This document shows, piece after piece, positions 1-4,637 of a DNA stretch of 5,525 bases. The notes under the pieces were generated by a model that worked only from the letters and a program-made list of their open reading frames with translations, did not search any database and was not told the DNA's origin. The translations under genes were made by a program, and so were the position numbers. The stretch lies in the NCBI GenBank assembly GCA_946887345.1, contig CAMPKR010000180.1, positions 1 through 5,525 on the forward strand, given 5' to 3'. Numbering within the stretch: the stretch's first letter is position 1; every line of letters begins with the position of its first letter. The stretch comes from an uncultured Bacteroidota bacterium (lineage in GTDB: Bacteria > Bacteroidota > Bacteroidia > Chitinophagales > Chitinophagaceae).

Positions 1-15
1 ATCAGTTGCAGGGTT

Positions 16-120
16 TTAGATCAATTTTGCGACTAATTTTTTGATGGTGGTGTCGCCAGGTAAGGGTTTCAGCGGATTATGACTCAATTTCAGCTCAAGA
101 CAGATCATTTTTAGATTCAT
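16..120 (-). CDS. possible 34-residue small ORF, hypothetical
   Basis: Starting at the third ATGAATCT copy in the repeat tract, an open frame of 34 codons ends in TAA. The product begins MNLKMICLELKLSHNPLKPL and ends KKLVAKLI; it is short and basic, with alternating hydrophobic residues. I recognise no family. It lies downstream of the small-terminase-like gene in the same direction, 60 bases after that gene's stop, so it could be the decayed next gene of a phage operon or a chance frame. There is no clear ribosome binding site, although Bacteroidetes often lack one. It is listed because it is the longest frame in this stretch. Confidence 0.2.
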   Translation of the reverse strand: MNLKMICLELKLSHNPLKPLPGDTTIKKLVAKLI

Positions 121-183
121 TTTACGTCAATTATAGATTCATTCAGCTCAGTTATACCTCAATTCAGATACATTCAGATTCAT
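83..183. repeat. degenerate short direct-repeat tract after the phage gene
   Basis: This AT-rich tract is built from recurring words. AGATTCAT occurs at 113-120, 135-142 and 176-183. TTCAGCTCA occurs at 89-97 and 142-150. CTCAATTTCAG at 83-93 is echoed by CTCAATTCAG at 158-167, and TCAATT recurs at 127-132. Read leftward, each AGATTCAT copy gives an ATGAATCT start, and two of the three close within a few codons. Spacing is irregular (22 and 41 bases), so this is not a clean tandem array or CRISPR. It may come from slippage or decay of a coding sequence, or be a protein-binding region. Confidence 0.5.
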
Positions 184-683
184 GAGAAGCGGCCCGGGAT
201 GATACCATGTTTAATTTGATAAGACGCAGCTTCAGGGTCTTCGTCGGAATCGTACTGGACTCCATCGGTATCGATGATGACCCGGAAGTACTTGGGTAGG
301 TTCTTGTCAGTTGAATTTTTAAACAACGCAATTTCGGGATTGACGTTGCGCCAACGATCGTCGACGTTCTTTTTGAGGTTGGTAATCATGGTGATGATCT
401 TTGATTTGCTTTCGAGTTCTTCAGGTGTGCAATAACGCTCGCCATCCTCGCGACTCATAACATTCTTGTTGATCTGGCGAAGTTCCTCGTAGAGCTGATG
501 TGTTTCCTTTTCGGGCGAATGAAAGGCCGCATCTTTCTGCTGTGCCCAGCGGCCATTACGTACCCAAAGGGACATTGTCCGCTCGGCTACCCCGACTGTG
601 AATGCTATTTCTTTCTGAGTTGCGGCGCTGGTAAAATAAAGAAAGCGCGCCTGTGCTTTCTGATCCCTTTTGTGAGCAGGCAT
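180..683 (-). CDS. phage small-terminase-like helix-turn-helix protein
   Basis: This 167-residue, basic and probably cytoplasmic protein has an N-terminal helix-turn-helix at about residues 10-48, with the pattern ARFLYFTSAATQKEIAFTVG followed by VAERTMSLWV and a GRW turn. A charged helical stretch follows (about 59-110, with HQLYEELRQINKNVMSRED), then an acidic patch near 138-152. This order (Q-K-E-I-A, V-G-V, W-V-x-x-G-x-W, then L-Y-x-x-L-x-x-I-N) matches Bacteroidetes prophage proteins annotated as terminase small subunit or gpP-N-terminus-like. Such proteins recognise phage DNA for packaging; that role is inferred from the family. The C-terminal ~50 residues are less familiar. The start is the ATG at 683-681, with no Shine-Dalgarno sequence. 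The stop overlaps a following ATG as ATGA (183-180), typical of phage operons, yet that next frame closes after 11 codons. No large terminase, portal or other phage gene is visible, so it is probably a prophage remnant or an edge gene. Confidence 0.72.
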   Translation of the reverse strand: MPAHKRDQKAQARFLYFTSAATQKEIAFTVGVAERTMSLWVRNGRWAQQKDAAFHSPEKETHQLYEELRQINKNVMSREDGERYCTPEELESKSKIITMITNLKKNVDDRWRNVNPEIALFKNSTDKNLPKYFRVIIDTDGVQYDSDEDPEAASYQIKHGIIPGRFS

Positions 684-712
684 AATAAAGAGGTTTACAG
701 TTAATTCTCAAT

Positions 713-742
713 AGCGCAATGACTCGATGACTCAGTTGCGCT
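713..742. promoter_or_regulatory. inverted repeat upstream of the phage gene, possible operator or leader hairpin
   Basis: AGCGCAATGA (713-722) pairs with TCA-G-TTGCGCT (732-742): ten base pairs with one bulged G at 735. The loop region carries a second copy of the word TGACTC (720-725 and 728-733). The inner end lies 29 bases before the start codon of the leftward phage gene, so it could be a repressor site or a 5'-leader hairpin. No clear TAnnTTTG element accompanies it; TAACTTTA at about 759-752 on the minus strand is one base off. Function is inferred. Confidence 0.35.
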
Positions 743-847
743 TTAGCCACATAAAGTTACGATGCTATTTGGCCGGGATGAAAAAAAGATATACACAAAA
801 TAGAGTTTTTAACAAGGTGTTTTGATGACGGGTTCCTGTGTTTCAAT

Positions 848-982
848 GCTGTGGACCACCCCGGGCCGGCAGCGCAGAGGGCTTGGCGGGCCACCCCTCC
901 AAATAACAGGAGGGGTGCTTTTCTTTTATTGTTATTCTGATTGTGATTTCTGCCCACCCGCTGCGGACCACCCCGGCCCGGC
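848..982. repeat. two 23-base direct repeats 112 bases apart
   Basis: Copy one (848-870) and copy two (960-982) match at 21 of 23 positions. Both begin GCTG, share GGACCACCCCGG, and end CCGGC; they differ at 852/964 (T/C) and 865/977 (G/C). Between them lies a perfect 9-bp terminator-type hairpin. The arrangement repeat-hairpin-repeat may be a small interspersed element or the product of a local duplication. No transposase frame is present. Confidence 0.6.
892..930 (+). terminator. orphan rho-independent terminator, rightward
   Basis: CACCCCTCC (892-900) and GGAGGGGTG (909-917) form a perfect 9-bp, GC-rich stem around the 8-base loop AAATAACA. It is followed by a pyrimidine run, CTTTTCTTTTATT (918-930). 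On the minus strand the stem is followed by GC-rich sequence, so it is directional. No rightward gene lies upstream within the window, so it may end an unseen small transcript or belong to the surrounding repeat. Confidence 0.65.
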
Positions 983-1066
983 TATAGAAGCAACAAAACT
1001 TGTAGGCCTGAGCGGAATCGAAGGCTTGCTGAGGGAACGCTATTCTTCCGGGCCATAGTTCGGCTC

Positions 1067-1084
1067 TCCCGCAATGCTGCGGGA
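1067..1084. repeat. small GC-rich hairpin
   Basis: TCCCGCA (1067-1073) pairs with TGCGGGA (1078-1084) around the tetraloop ATGC. No T run follows on either strand, so it is not a terminator. It is one of several hairpins in this gene-free stretch. Confidence 0.45.
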
Positions 1085-1136
1085 CAGGCTGCTCACCATG
1101 ATATTGTTTGTTCAGCTTTCTGCGGTACATTAGAGT

Positions 1137-1179
1137 TTGTCTGAACTGGAATTTATAAGATTAATCGAATTCTGAAATG
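1137..1179. repeat. candidate interspersed Bacteroidetes repeat fragment
   Basis: The text TTTGTCTGAACTGGAATTTA followed by an AAGATTAATCGAATTCTGAAAT-like run resembles a degenerate motif (GTCTGAAC, then GGATT/GATTAA words) that I recall as common in Bacteroidetes intergenic DNA. The recognition is from memory and was not computed. No open frame depends on it. Confidence 0.25.
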
Positions 1180-1245
1180 CGGTTGCCGGGCGGACGGCGT
1201 TACATTCACCTTTTTCGTGCATCCGCGTTGCAAATGAGGACGAAC

Positions 1246-1282
1246 GGGGCATGCCACTGCACGCCCCTGGCCCCTAAAGGGG
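1246..1282. repeat. paired GC-rich hairpins
   Basis: The first hairpin is GGGGC (1246-1250) with GCCCC (1263-1267), extended by TGC/GCA (1252-1254 and 1259-1261) across an A-C mismatch, with loop CACT. The second follows three bases later: CCCC-TAAA-GGGG (1271-1282). The CCCCTAAAGGGG core resembles a motif often seen in Bacteroidetes intergenic DNA, from memory. No U tract follows, so these are not obvious terminators. Confidence 0.4.
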
Positions 1283-1360
1283 AGAATTTACGCGCGTTTA
1301 GTACTTTGATCTTGCTTTGGAATAATTGCTGCCGGGCACAGCCCTTCGTCCTATTCCTGA

Positions 1361-1389
1361 TTTAAGTTACGCTGCGCTTAAAACTTAAA
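1361..1389. repeat. 8-bp inverted repeat
   Basis: TTTAAGTT (1361-1368) and AACTTAAA (1382-1389) are perfect inverted copies with a 13-base spacer containing CGCTGCGCTTAA. It sits between the GC-rich hairpin cluster and the AT-rich part of the spacer. No function can be assigned. Confidence 0.35.
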
Positions 1390-1461
1390 CCAGATAAGAC
1401 TGACAGCCGTAGTAACAGCAGACATTGTTTGCCATAAACTTACGAACCTTACAACTTCCCC

Positions 1462-1506
1462 ATTACCGTCCATAAACCCAATTTTTTACGTGTTTAAAAC
1501 GGTAAT
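1462..1506. repeat. long interrupted inverted repeat
   Basis: ATTACCGT (1462-1469) pairs perfectly with ACGGTAAT (1499-1506). After an internal loop of 3 and 2 bases, TAAAC (1473-1477) pairs with GTTTA (1492-1496), leaving a 14-base loop with a T6 run. In total 13 base pairs span 45 bases. On the plus strand it is followed by TTTTATT, so it could be a weak rightward terminator. It could also be a binding site or a decayed element end. It lies beyond the terminator of the NHL gene. Confidence 0.4.
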
Positions 1507-1529
1507 TTTATTGCCAAGCATATCCCACA

Positions 1530-1556
1530 CAAAAAAGCCCGCATCTCTGCAAGGCT
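1530..1556 (-). terminator. rho-independent terminator of the NHL gene
   Basis: Read leftward, AGCC (1556-1553) pairs with GGCT (1539-1536). An inner GCA/TGC pairing around a GAGA loop and a U-G wobble with one bulge complete the stem. A T-rich tract follows (1536-1531). The hairpin begins 20 bases after the stop codon of the NHL gene, exactly where its terminator would be expected. Confidence 0.65.
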
Positions 1557-1576
1557 CAATACAAAAATTAAGTTCG

Positions 1577-2908
1577 TTACTCCTTCACTATCTTCTTAGC
1601 TTGCCTGGCCCCATTGGCATCAGTTACAGTAATGAAATAGACGCCCGCCTGCAAATGCGAAATACTTAGTCTTGCTGTTTCCCCTGCAATACTTTTTTCC
1701 ATTACTCGCTGGCCAATAGCATTAACAACAACCAAATTCTTAAGTTTACTTTCAGATCTGATGTTTATTTCATCACTTGCTGGGTTAGGATAAAAACTGA
1801 ATGATAATGGCCTTACTTCACTTATGTAAGTAGGCCAGCAATGAGGATTGAAACTGATTTTGCGGATTCGAGAATTTTGATTATCTGCAATTAACAAATT
1901 TCCACAATGATCGAAAGCCATTCCTTCAGGAAAAGACAAGTTGGCTGAAATAGCATCATTCCCGTCTCCTGAAAAACCTTGAATTCCATTACCTGCAACA
2001 GTATGAATATAACCTGCAGCATCGATCATGCGTATTCTGTGATTATTATGATCGCTAACAAATAAGTTGCCGTTCTTATCAAACGCAAGAGACCAAGGAT
2101 GTAACTGGGACAAGATCGCTGGAATATTGTCACCATTATATGTTGGGATACCGTTGCCAGCTATCGTTGTTATAATGTTTGTTGTCGCATCCACTCTTCT
2201 TATCCTGGAATTACCATCGGCAATGAAAATATTCCCATTGCTATCAACGCACACTCCTGTTGGACCATCAAATGAAGCTAATGTTGCTGGGCCACCATCG
2301 CCGCTGAAGCCTACCTGCCCGCTGCCTGCTACTGTAGTAACGGTTCCCGCAACCGTAATTTTCCTTATTCTTGAGTTAACATTATCAACAAAATAAAAAT
2401 TACCAAAAAGGTCGAATGCATGTCCGTGCGGATTACATAAGCTTGCGCTGGTAGCAAGTCCACCATCTCCAGTAAAAGAGCAACTATCATTTCCAATAAC
2501 TGTAGATACAACAGTAGTACTTCTATCAACCTTCCGTATCCTATTATTTAAATTATCCGAAACGTAAATGTTAGCACTTGCATCCAAACAGATCCAAGTA
2601 GGCATATTAAATTTTGCTGCCAATGCTATGCCGCCATCTCCATCAAATCCGGCACTGCCTGTACCAGCTATAGTTTGTATGTATCCATTTTCATCTATCC
2701 TTCGAATTCTATGACTAGGTCCGTTTGCGACAAAAATGTTACCGGAAGTATCACAAGCAATACTTTTCAACAATCCCAGATCAATAGACGTGGCCGGTAC
2801 ATTTTCATTGTCTCCACTACCACCACCGGCAACTGTTGAGATGATTTGGCTATTAACCCTTGTCGGTATTAGTAGCACAAACAAAATAATTCGGAACCAA
2901 TTTCTCAT
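1577..2908 (-). CDS. secreted NHL-repeat beta-propeller with T9SS sorting domain
   Basis: From the ATG at 2908-2906 the product is 443 residues. A longer frame to 2986 exists, but its extra 26 residues lack signal-peptide character, while MRNWFRIILFVLLIPTRVNS (1-20) is a good signal peptide. Residues about 22-352 contain six NHL-type repeats of roughly 56 residues, each with a G-N-x-x-x-x-D-x-x-x-x-R-I-R-x-(I/V) core (near 57, 112, 169, 225, 280, 336). T-(V/I)-A-G-x-G-x-x-x-F-x-G-D-G-G linkers alternate with them, suggesting a six-bladed propeller. Residues about 366-443 match the T9SS type A C-terminal sorting domain: SFYPNPASDEINI, a V-N-A-I-G-Q-R-V turn, L-Q-A-G-V-Y-F-I-T-V, and a basic end. 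By family, such proteins are exported across the outer membrane and attached to the surface or released. Ligand and role are unknown; no catalytic domain is present. Parts of the gene are very AT-rich (19 of 60 G+C at 1741-1800), unlike parts of the PAP2 gene, consistent with separate origin. Confidence 0.88.
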   Translation of the reverse strand: MRNWFRIILFVLLIPTRVNSQIISTVAGGGSGDNENVPATSIDLGLLKSIACDTSGNIFVANGPSHRIRRIDENGYIQTIAGTGSAGFDGDGGIALAAKFNMPTWICLDASANIYVSDNLNNRIRKVDRSTTVVSTVIGNDSCSFTGDGGLATSASLCNPHGHAFDLFGNFYFVDNVNSRIRKITVAGTVTTVAGSGQVGFSGDGGPATLASFDGPTGVCVDSNGNIFIADGNSRIRRVDATTNIITTIAGNGIPTYNGDNIPAILSQLHPWSLAFDKNGNLFVSDHNNHRIRMIDAAGYIHTVAGNGIQGFSGDGNDAISANLSFPEGMAFDHCGNLLIADNQNSRIRKISFNPHCWPTYISEVRPLSFSFYPNPASDEINIRSESKLKNLVVVNAIGQRVMEKSIAGETARLSISHLQAGVYFITVTDANGARQAKKIVKE

Positions 2909-2909
2909 A

Positions 2910-3266
2910 TTAACAAATATACACCGGACAATTCCCTGTACCACAGTTTCGGTAGTAAAGCGTCTTGCCTGGAATTGTAGTCCCAAAGATAGGCATATCT
3001 GGAACTACAATATTATTAGCGTGAAACGCACACGCAAGCACCGAACTTATATCACACCCAAATATCCCCGCCCAGTCATGGCTGGCATTATTGCCGCTGC
3101 CTCCCAGTATGGCAGAGCAGTCGCCGGTTACAGTGTTCTCACGTCCGCTGCCTATAAACCCAAAGGCGCCGCTTACTACGTTCAGCTGCCCCGTCACAAT
3201 GGAAGAATGGCTGTTGCATACCTCGTTGTCATTATACCCCCCCACAAAGCCCGCCTGGAGCGCGTT
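2910..3266 (-). pseudogene. 5'-truncated beta-helix (YadA-head-like) repeat protein remnant
   Basis: The leftward frame, open from 3266 after an in-frame TAA at 3269-3267, encodes about 118 residues. It starts abruptly with NALQAGFVGGYND and contains roughly 15-residue repeats: SSIVTGQLNVVSG, FGFIGSGRENTVTG, CSAILGGSGNNAS. The x-x-I-x-G-x-x-N-x-V-S-G pattern is that of left-handed beta-helix heads of trimeric adhesins, tail fibres and related surface proteins. The end (FHANNIVVPDMP, then TLYYRNCGTGNCPVYIC) looks like a natural C-terminus. The only start-like codon is GTG at 3245, preceded by a frame that already reads as the same protein. Full proteins of this kind are several hundred residues, so the 5' part is missing, cut off 16 bases after the intact PAP2 stop. 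Its TAA lies one base before the NHL start. A short functional gene using GTG is possible but less likely. Confidence 0.6.
2914..2921 (-). promoter_or_regulatory. candidate Bacteroidetes -7 element for the NHL gene
   Basis: The minus strand reads TATATTTG, a perfect TAnnTTTG match, five bases before the NHL start ATG. It falls inside the last codons of the beta-helix remnant (V-Y-I-C). I see no TTG at the expected -33 distance. If used, transcription would begin at or next to the ATG, giving a leaderless message. It could also be a chance match. Confidence 0.4.
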
Positions 3267-3282
3267 TTATTAAGGCTAAATG

Positions 3283-4047
3283 TCACACTGGGTCCGAGTC
3301 GACAGGCTCCTCCTCCGCTGGTATTATCCCCACCGGCTTGTTTTCCACCACAGGCGCCAGCTTGCGGTCGCTATACCGTTCCACCCTCCGGATAACGGTC
3401 AGGGAGATAAATAACCAGAGAAAGCCCAGGCAATAGCCCGCCACCACATCGCTGGCATAGTGCACCCGCAGGTAAACCCGGCTCACCCCTATCCCGCAGA
3501 TCATAAGGAAGAAAAAAGCCACCAAAGCCCACTTCAGGGTCCCGCTCCTGGCGCTGCGCCAGGCAATATAGATCATGAGCCCAAAAAATGTAACAGCCGT
3601 GAGCGCATGCCCGCTGGGGAAGCTGAGTCCGCGGGCCGCCTCCAGCAAGGGTATCTCCGGACGCGGCCTGCCAAAGAACTGCTTCATCACCAGCATTATC
3701 AGCAGGCTGCTTATAGCCACCGAGGGCACCCTCACCGAGTACCACCTGTGCCTCCGCAGCAGGAAGTAAGCTATCAGCGCCACATTCACCGGTATCAGCA
3801 CTTTATGAGAACCTATAAAGGAGAAGATCTGCATCACCGTTGTCGTTCCGGGGCTCACCAGTCCGCCTATGTACTTAAAAGCCTTCTCGTCGAAGCCGGT
3901 CCGCTCGTGAACGAAGACCTTCCGCACCAGGTACACAAAGGTCGCAAGCGATGCAGCGAACAACACCAGGCTAATCGCCATCTCCACCGACATCAGCGCC
4001 GCCGAAGCCCAGAACCTGCTTACCTTATGACGGATCTTTTTAAGCAT
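3283..4047 (-). CDS. PAP2-family membrane phosphatase
   Basis: This 254-residue integral membrane protein carries all three PAP2 signature motifs. KX6RP is K122 to R129-P130 (KQFFGRPRP), PSGH is at 144-147, and SRX5HX3D is S189-R190, H196 and D200. H147, H196 and D200 are the expected catalytic residues. Hydrophobic segments lie near 19-41, 68-98, 106-121, 148-163, 171-188 and 201-220, with an acidic cytosol-like tail (EEEPVDSDPV). By family it would remove phosphate from lipid phosphates such as undecaprenyl pyrophosphate or phosphatidate/phosphatidylglycerol phosphate, at or near the outer face of the inner membrane. The substrate cannot be decided here. It is transcribed leftward from a region shared with the VOC gene. 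The G+C-rich stretch at 3601-3660 (43 of 60) contrasts with the NHL gene. No terminator separates it clearly from the downstream remnant. Confidence 0.9.
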   Translation of the reverse strand: MLKKIRHKVSRFWASAALMSVEMAISLVLFAASLATFVYLVRKVFVHERTGFDEKAFKYIGGLVSPGTTTVMQIFSFIGSHKVLIPVNVALIAYFLLRRHRWYSVRVPSVAISSLLIMLVMKQFFGRPRPEIPLLEAARGLSFPSGHALTAVTFFGLMIYIAWRSARSGTLKWALVAFFFLMICGIGVSRVYLRVHYASDVVAGYCLGFLWLFISLTVIRRVERYSDRKLAPVVENKPVGIIPAEEEPVDSDPV

Positions 4048-4146
4048 ATCAGCCTATTTACTAAAATATTATGCCGTATGATGTTGATAGAGCGAGAAAG
4101 TGAGCGGAGGAGCAATCACCCTCTACATTGTCGCAAATCCCCCCGG

Positions 4147-4154
4147 CAAATCTA
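4147..4154 (-). promoter_or_regulatory. candidate -7 element for the PAP2 gene
   Basis: The minus strand reads TAGATTTG, a perfect TAnnTTTG match. A TTG lies 24 bases further upstream, slightly beyond usual spacing. A start just downstream would leave a leader of about 90 bases before the PAP2 ATG at 4047. It sits 11 bases from the rightward VOC element. Confidence 0.4.
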
Positions 4155-4165
4155 TTCAATCAAAC

Positions 4166-4173
4166 TACTTTTG
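4166..4173 (+). promoter_or_regulatory. -7 promoter element of the VOC gene
   Basis: TACTTTTG matches TAnnTTTG perfectly and lies 18 bases before the VOC start codon, giving a short leader of about 10-14 bases. No TTG is visible at the -33 distance. Position and direction fit the only rightward gene. Confidence 0.55.
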
Positions 4174-4191
4174 TAACACAATACAAGCACT

Positions 4192-4581
4192 ATGACATCA
4201 AAAAAAATATGGGCGAATTACACCGTCAGCGACCTGGCGCGGACAAGCAGGTTTTATACGGCACTGGGCTTTAAGGCCAATGGCACATTCAATGAAGACC
4301 TGTGCAGTTTCTTTTTTGGCGAGGACAAGTTCGTTATTCACTTCTTTCTAAAAGACGTGCTCCAAGCTAACGTCAAAATAGAGATCGGCGATGCTCACCG
4401 GGCAAACGAGATCATTTTTACACTTTCCGCTGAATCCAAGGAACAGGTGGATAGCTGGGCCAAAGAGGTGGAAGCAGCAGGCGGATCGATTGTTTCACCT
4501 CCTGAAGAATTTGGCGGGGGTTACTACGGCTTTGTCTTTGCCGACCCCGATGGCCACAAGTTCAATGTGTTTTATATGTAG
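4192..4581 (+). CDS. VOC-superfamily (glyoxalase/bleomycin-resistance fold) protein
   Basis: This 129-residue cytoplasmic protein is one complete VOC domain made of two beta-alpha-beta-beta-beta modules. The first is IWANYTVSDLARTSRFYTAL followed by GF (6-27). The second runs from about residue 72: EIIFTLSA, helix EQVDSWAKEVEAAG, then G-G-G-Y-Y-G-F-V-F-A-D-P-D-G-H-K-F-N-V-F (109-128). The D-P-D-G-H ending is typical of the superfamily. The usual first-strand His/Gln ligand seems to be Asn9, and the last-strand Glu (as in G-H-x-x-E-L) is Asn125. The classic metal site therefore looks incomplete, making metal-dependent glyoxalase activity doubtful. Members include binding, antibiotic-sequestering and enzyme types; the substrate is unknown. 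The ATG at 4192 follows a good -7 element with no Shine-Dalgarno sequence. It stands alone, with a divergent PAP2 gene behind and a convergent beta-barrel gene ahead. Confidence 0.85.
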   Translation: MTSKKIWANYTVSDLARTSRFYTALGFKANGTFNEDLCSFFFGEDKFVIHFFLKDVLQANVKIEIGDAHRANEIIFTLSAESKEQVDSWAKEVEAAGGSIVSPPEEFGGGYYGFVFADPDGHKFNVFYM

Positions 4582-4590
4582 GGTCACACT

Positions 4591-4617
4591 TAAATGGCAG
4601 CTCTCAGCTGCCATTTG
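4591..4617. terminator. bidirectional terminator hairpin between convergent genes
   Basis: AAATGGCAGCT (4592-4602) and AGCTGCCATTT (4606-4616) form a perfect 11-bp stem around the loop CTC, with one more U-G pair possible at 4591/4617. It begins 10 bases after the VOC stop and ends 21 bases from the stop of the convergent beta-barrel gene. The A3/T3 stem ends give short U tracts in both directions, so it can serve both genes, though the tails are weak. Confidence 0.65.
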
Positions 4618-4637
4618 CATTGTTATATAAAGCCAGT

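Larger units (their letters stand above)
684..1576. other. repeat-rich stretch without a convincing gene
   Basis: No frame here reads like a protein. The open frames at 843-1130 (minus) and 1177-1365 (plus) have low-complexity, Arg/Pro/Cys-rich translations with no domain pattern. Instead the stretch holds a 23-base near-identical direct repeat, a strong rightward terminator hairpin, several GC-rich hairpins between 1067 and 1282, and two longer AT-rich inverted repeats. The part at 848-1085 is visibly GC-rich, while 1380-1576 is AT-rich. It separates the phage gene from the end of the NHL gene, and probably consists of interspersed repeat debris plus regulatory ends. Confidence 0.55.

Noticed and set aside
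83..183. CRISPR array
   Set aside because: The repeats are 8-11 bases long, irregularly spaced and degenerate; there are no spacers and no cas genes.
1000..1085. Possible tRNA or rRNA fragment in the GC-rich spacer
   Set aside because: No cloverleaf can be drawn; only one 7-bp hairpin is present, and the T-arm consensus is missing.
843..1130. Leftward 95-codon frame in the gene-free stretch
   Set aside because: It runs through the terminator hairpin and direct repeats. Composition is typical of GC-rich noncoding DNA and there is no homologous pattern.
1177..1365. Rightward 62-codon frame
   Set aside because: It spans two hairpins, is Arg/Cys-rich, and lacks any promoter or domain signal.
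2909..2986. Longer N-terminus for the NHL protein
   Set aside because: The extra 26 residues are antisense-like, overlap the remnant in another frame, and would bury the signal peptide.
3237..3243. Phase-variable homopolymer of seven C (seven G on the minus strand)
   Set aside because: It lies in a truncated remnant with no start codon in any upstream frame that slippage could connect, and seven bases is short for a contingency tract.
2910..3266. Diversity-generating retroelement target or template
   Set aside because: No reverse transcriptase frame, no template/variable repeat pair and no adenine-biased variation are visible.
2736..3395. Rightward open frame of 219 codons
   Set aside because: It crosses the NHL 5' end, the beta-helix remnant and the PAP2 3' end on the opposite strand, and its translation has no recognisable features.
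3460..4176. Rightward open frame of 238 codons
   Set aside because: It is antisense to the PAP2 gene, which has all catalytic motifs. The translation is His/Pro/Arg-rich with no domain pattern.
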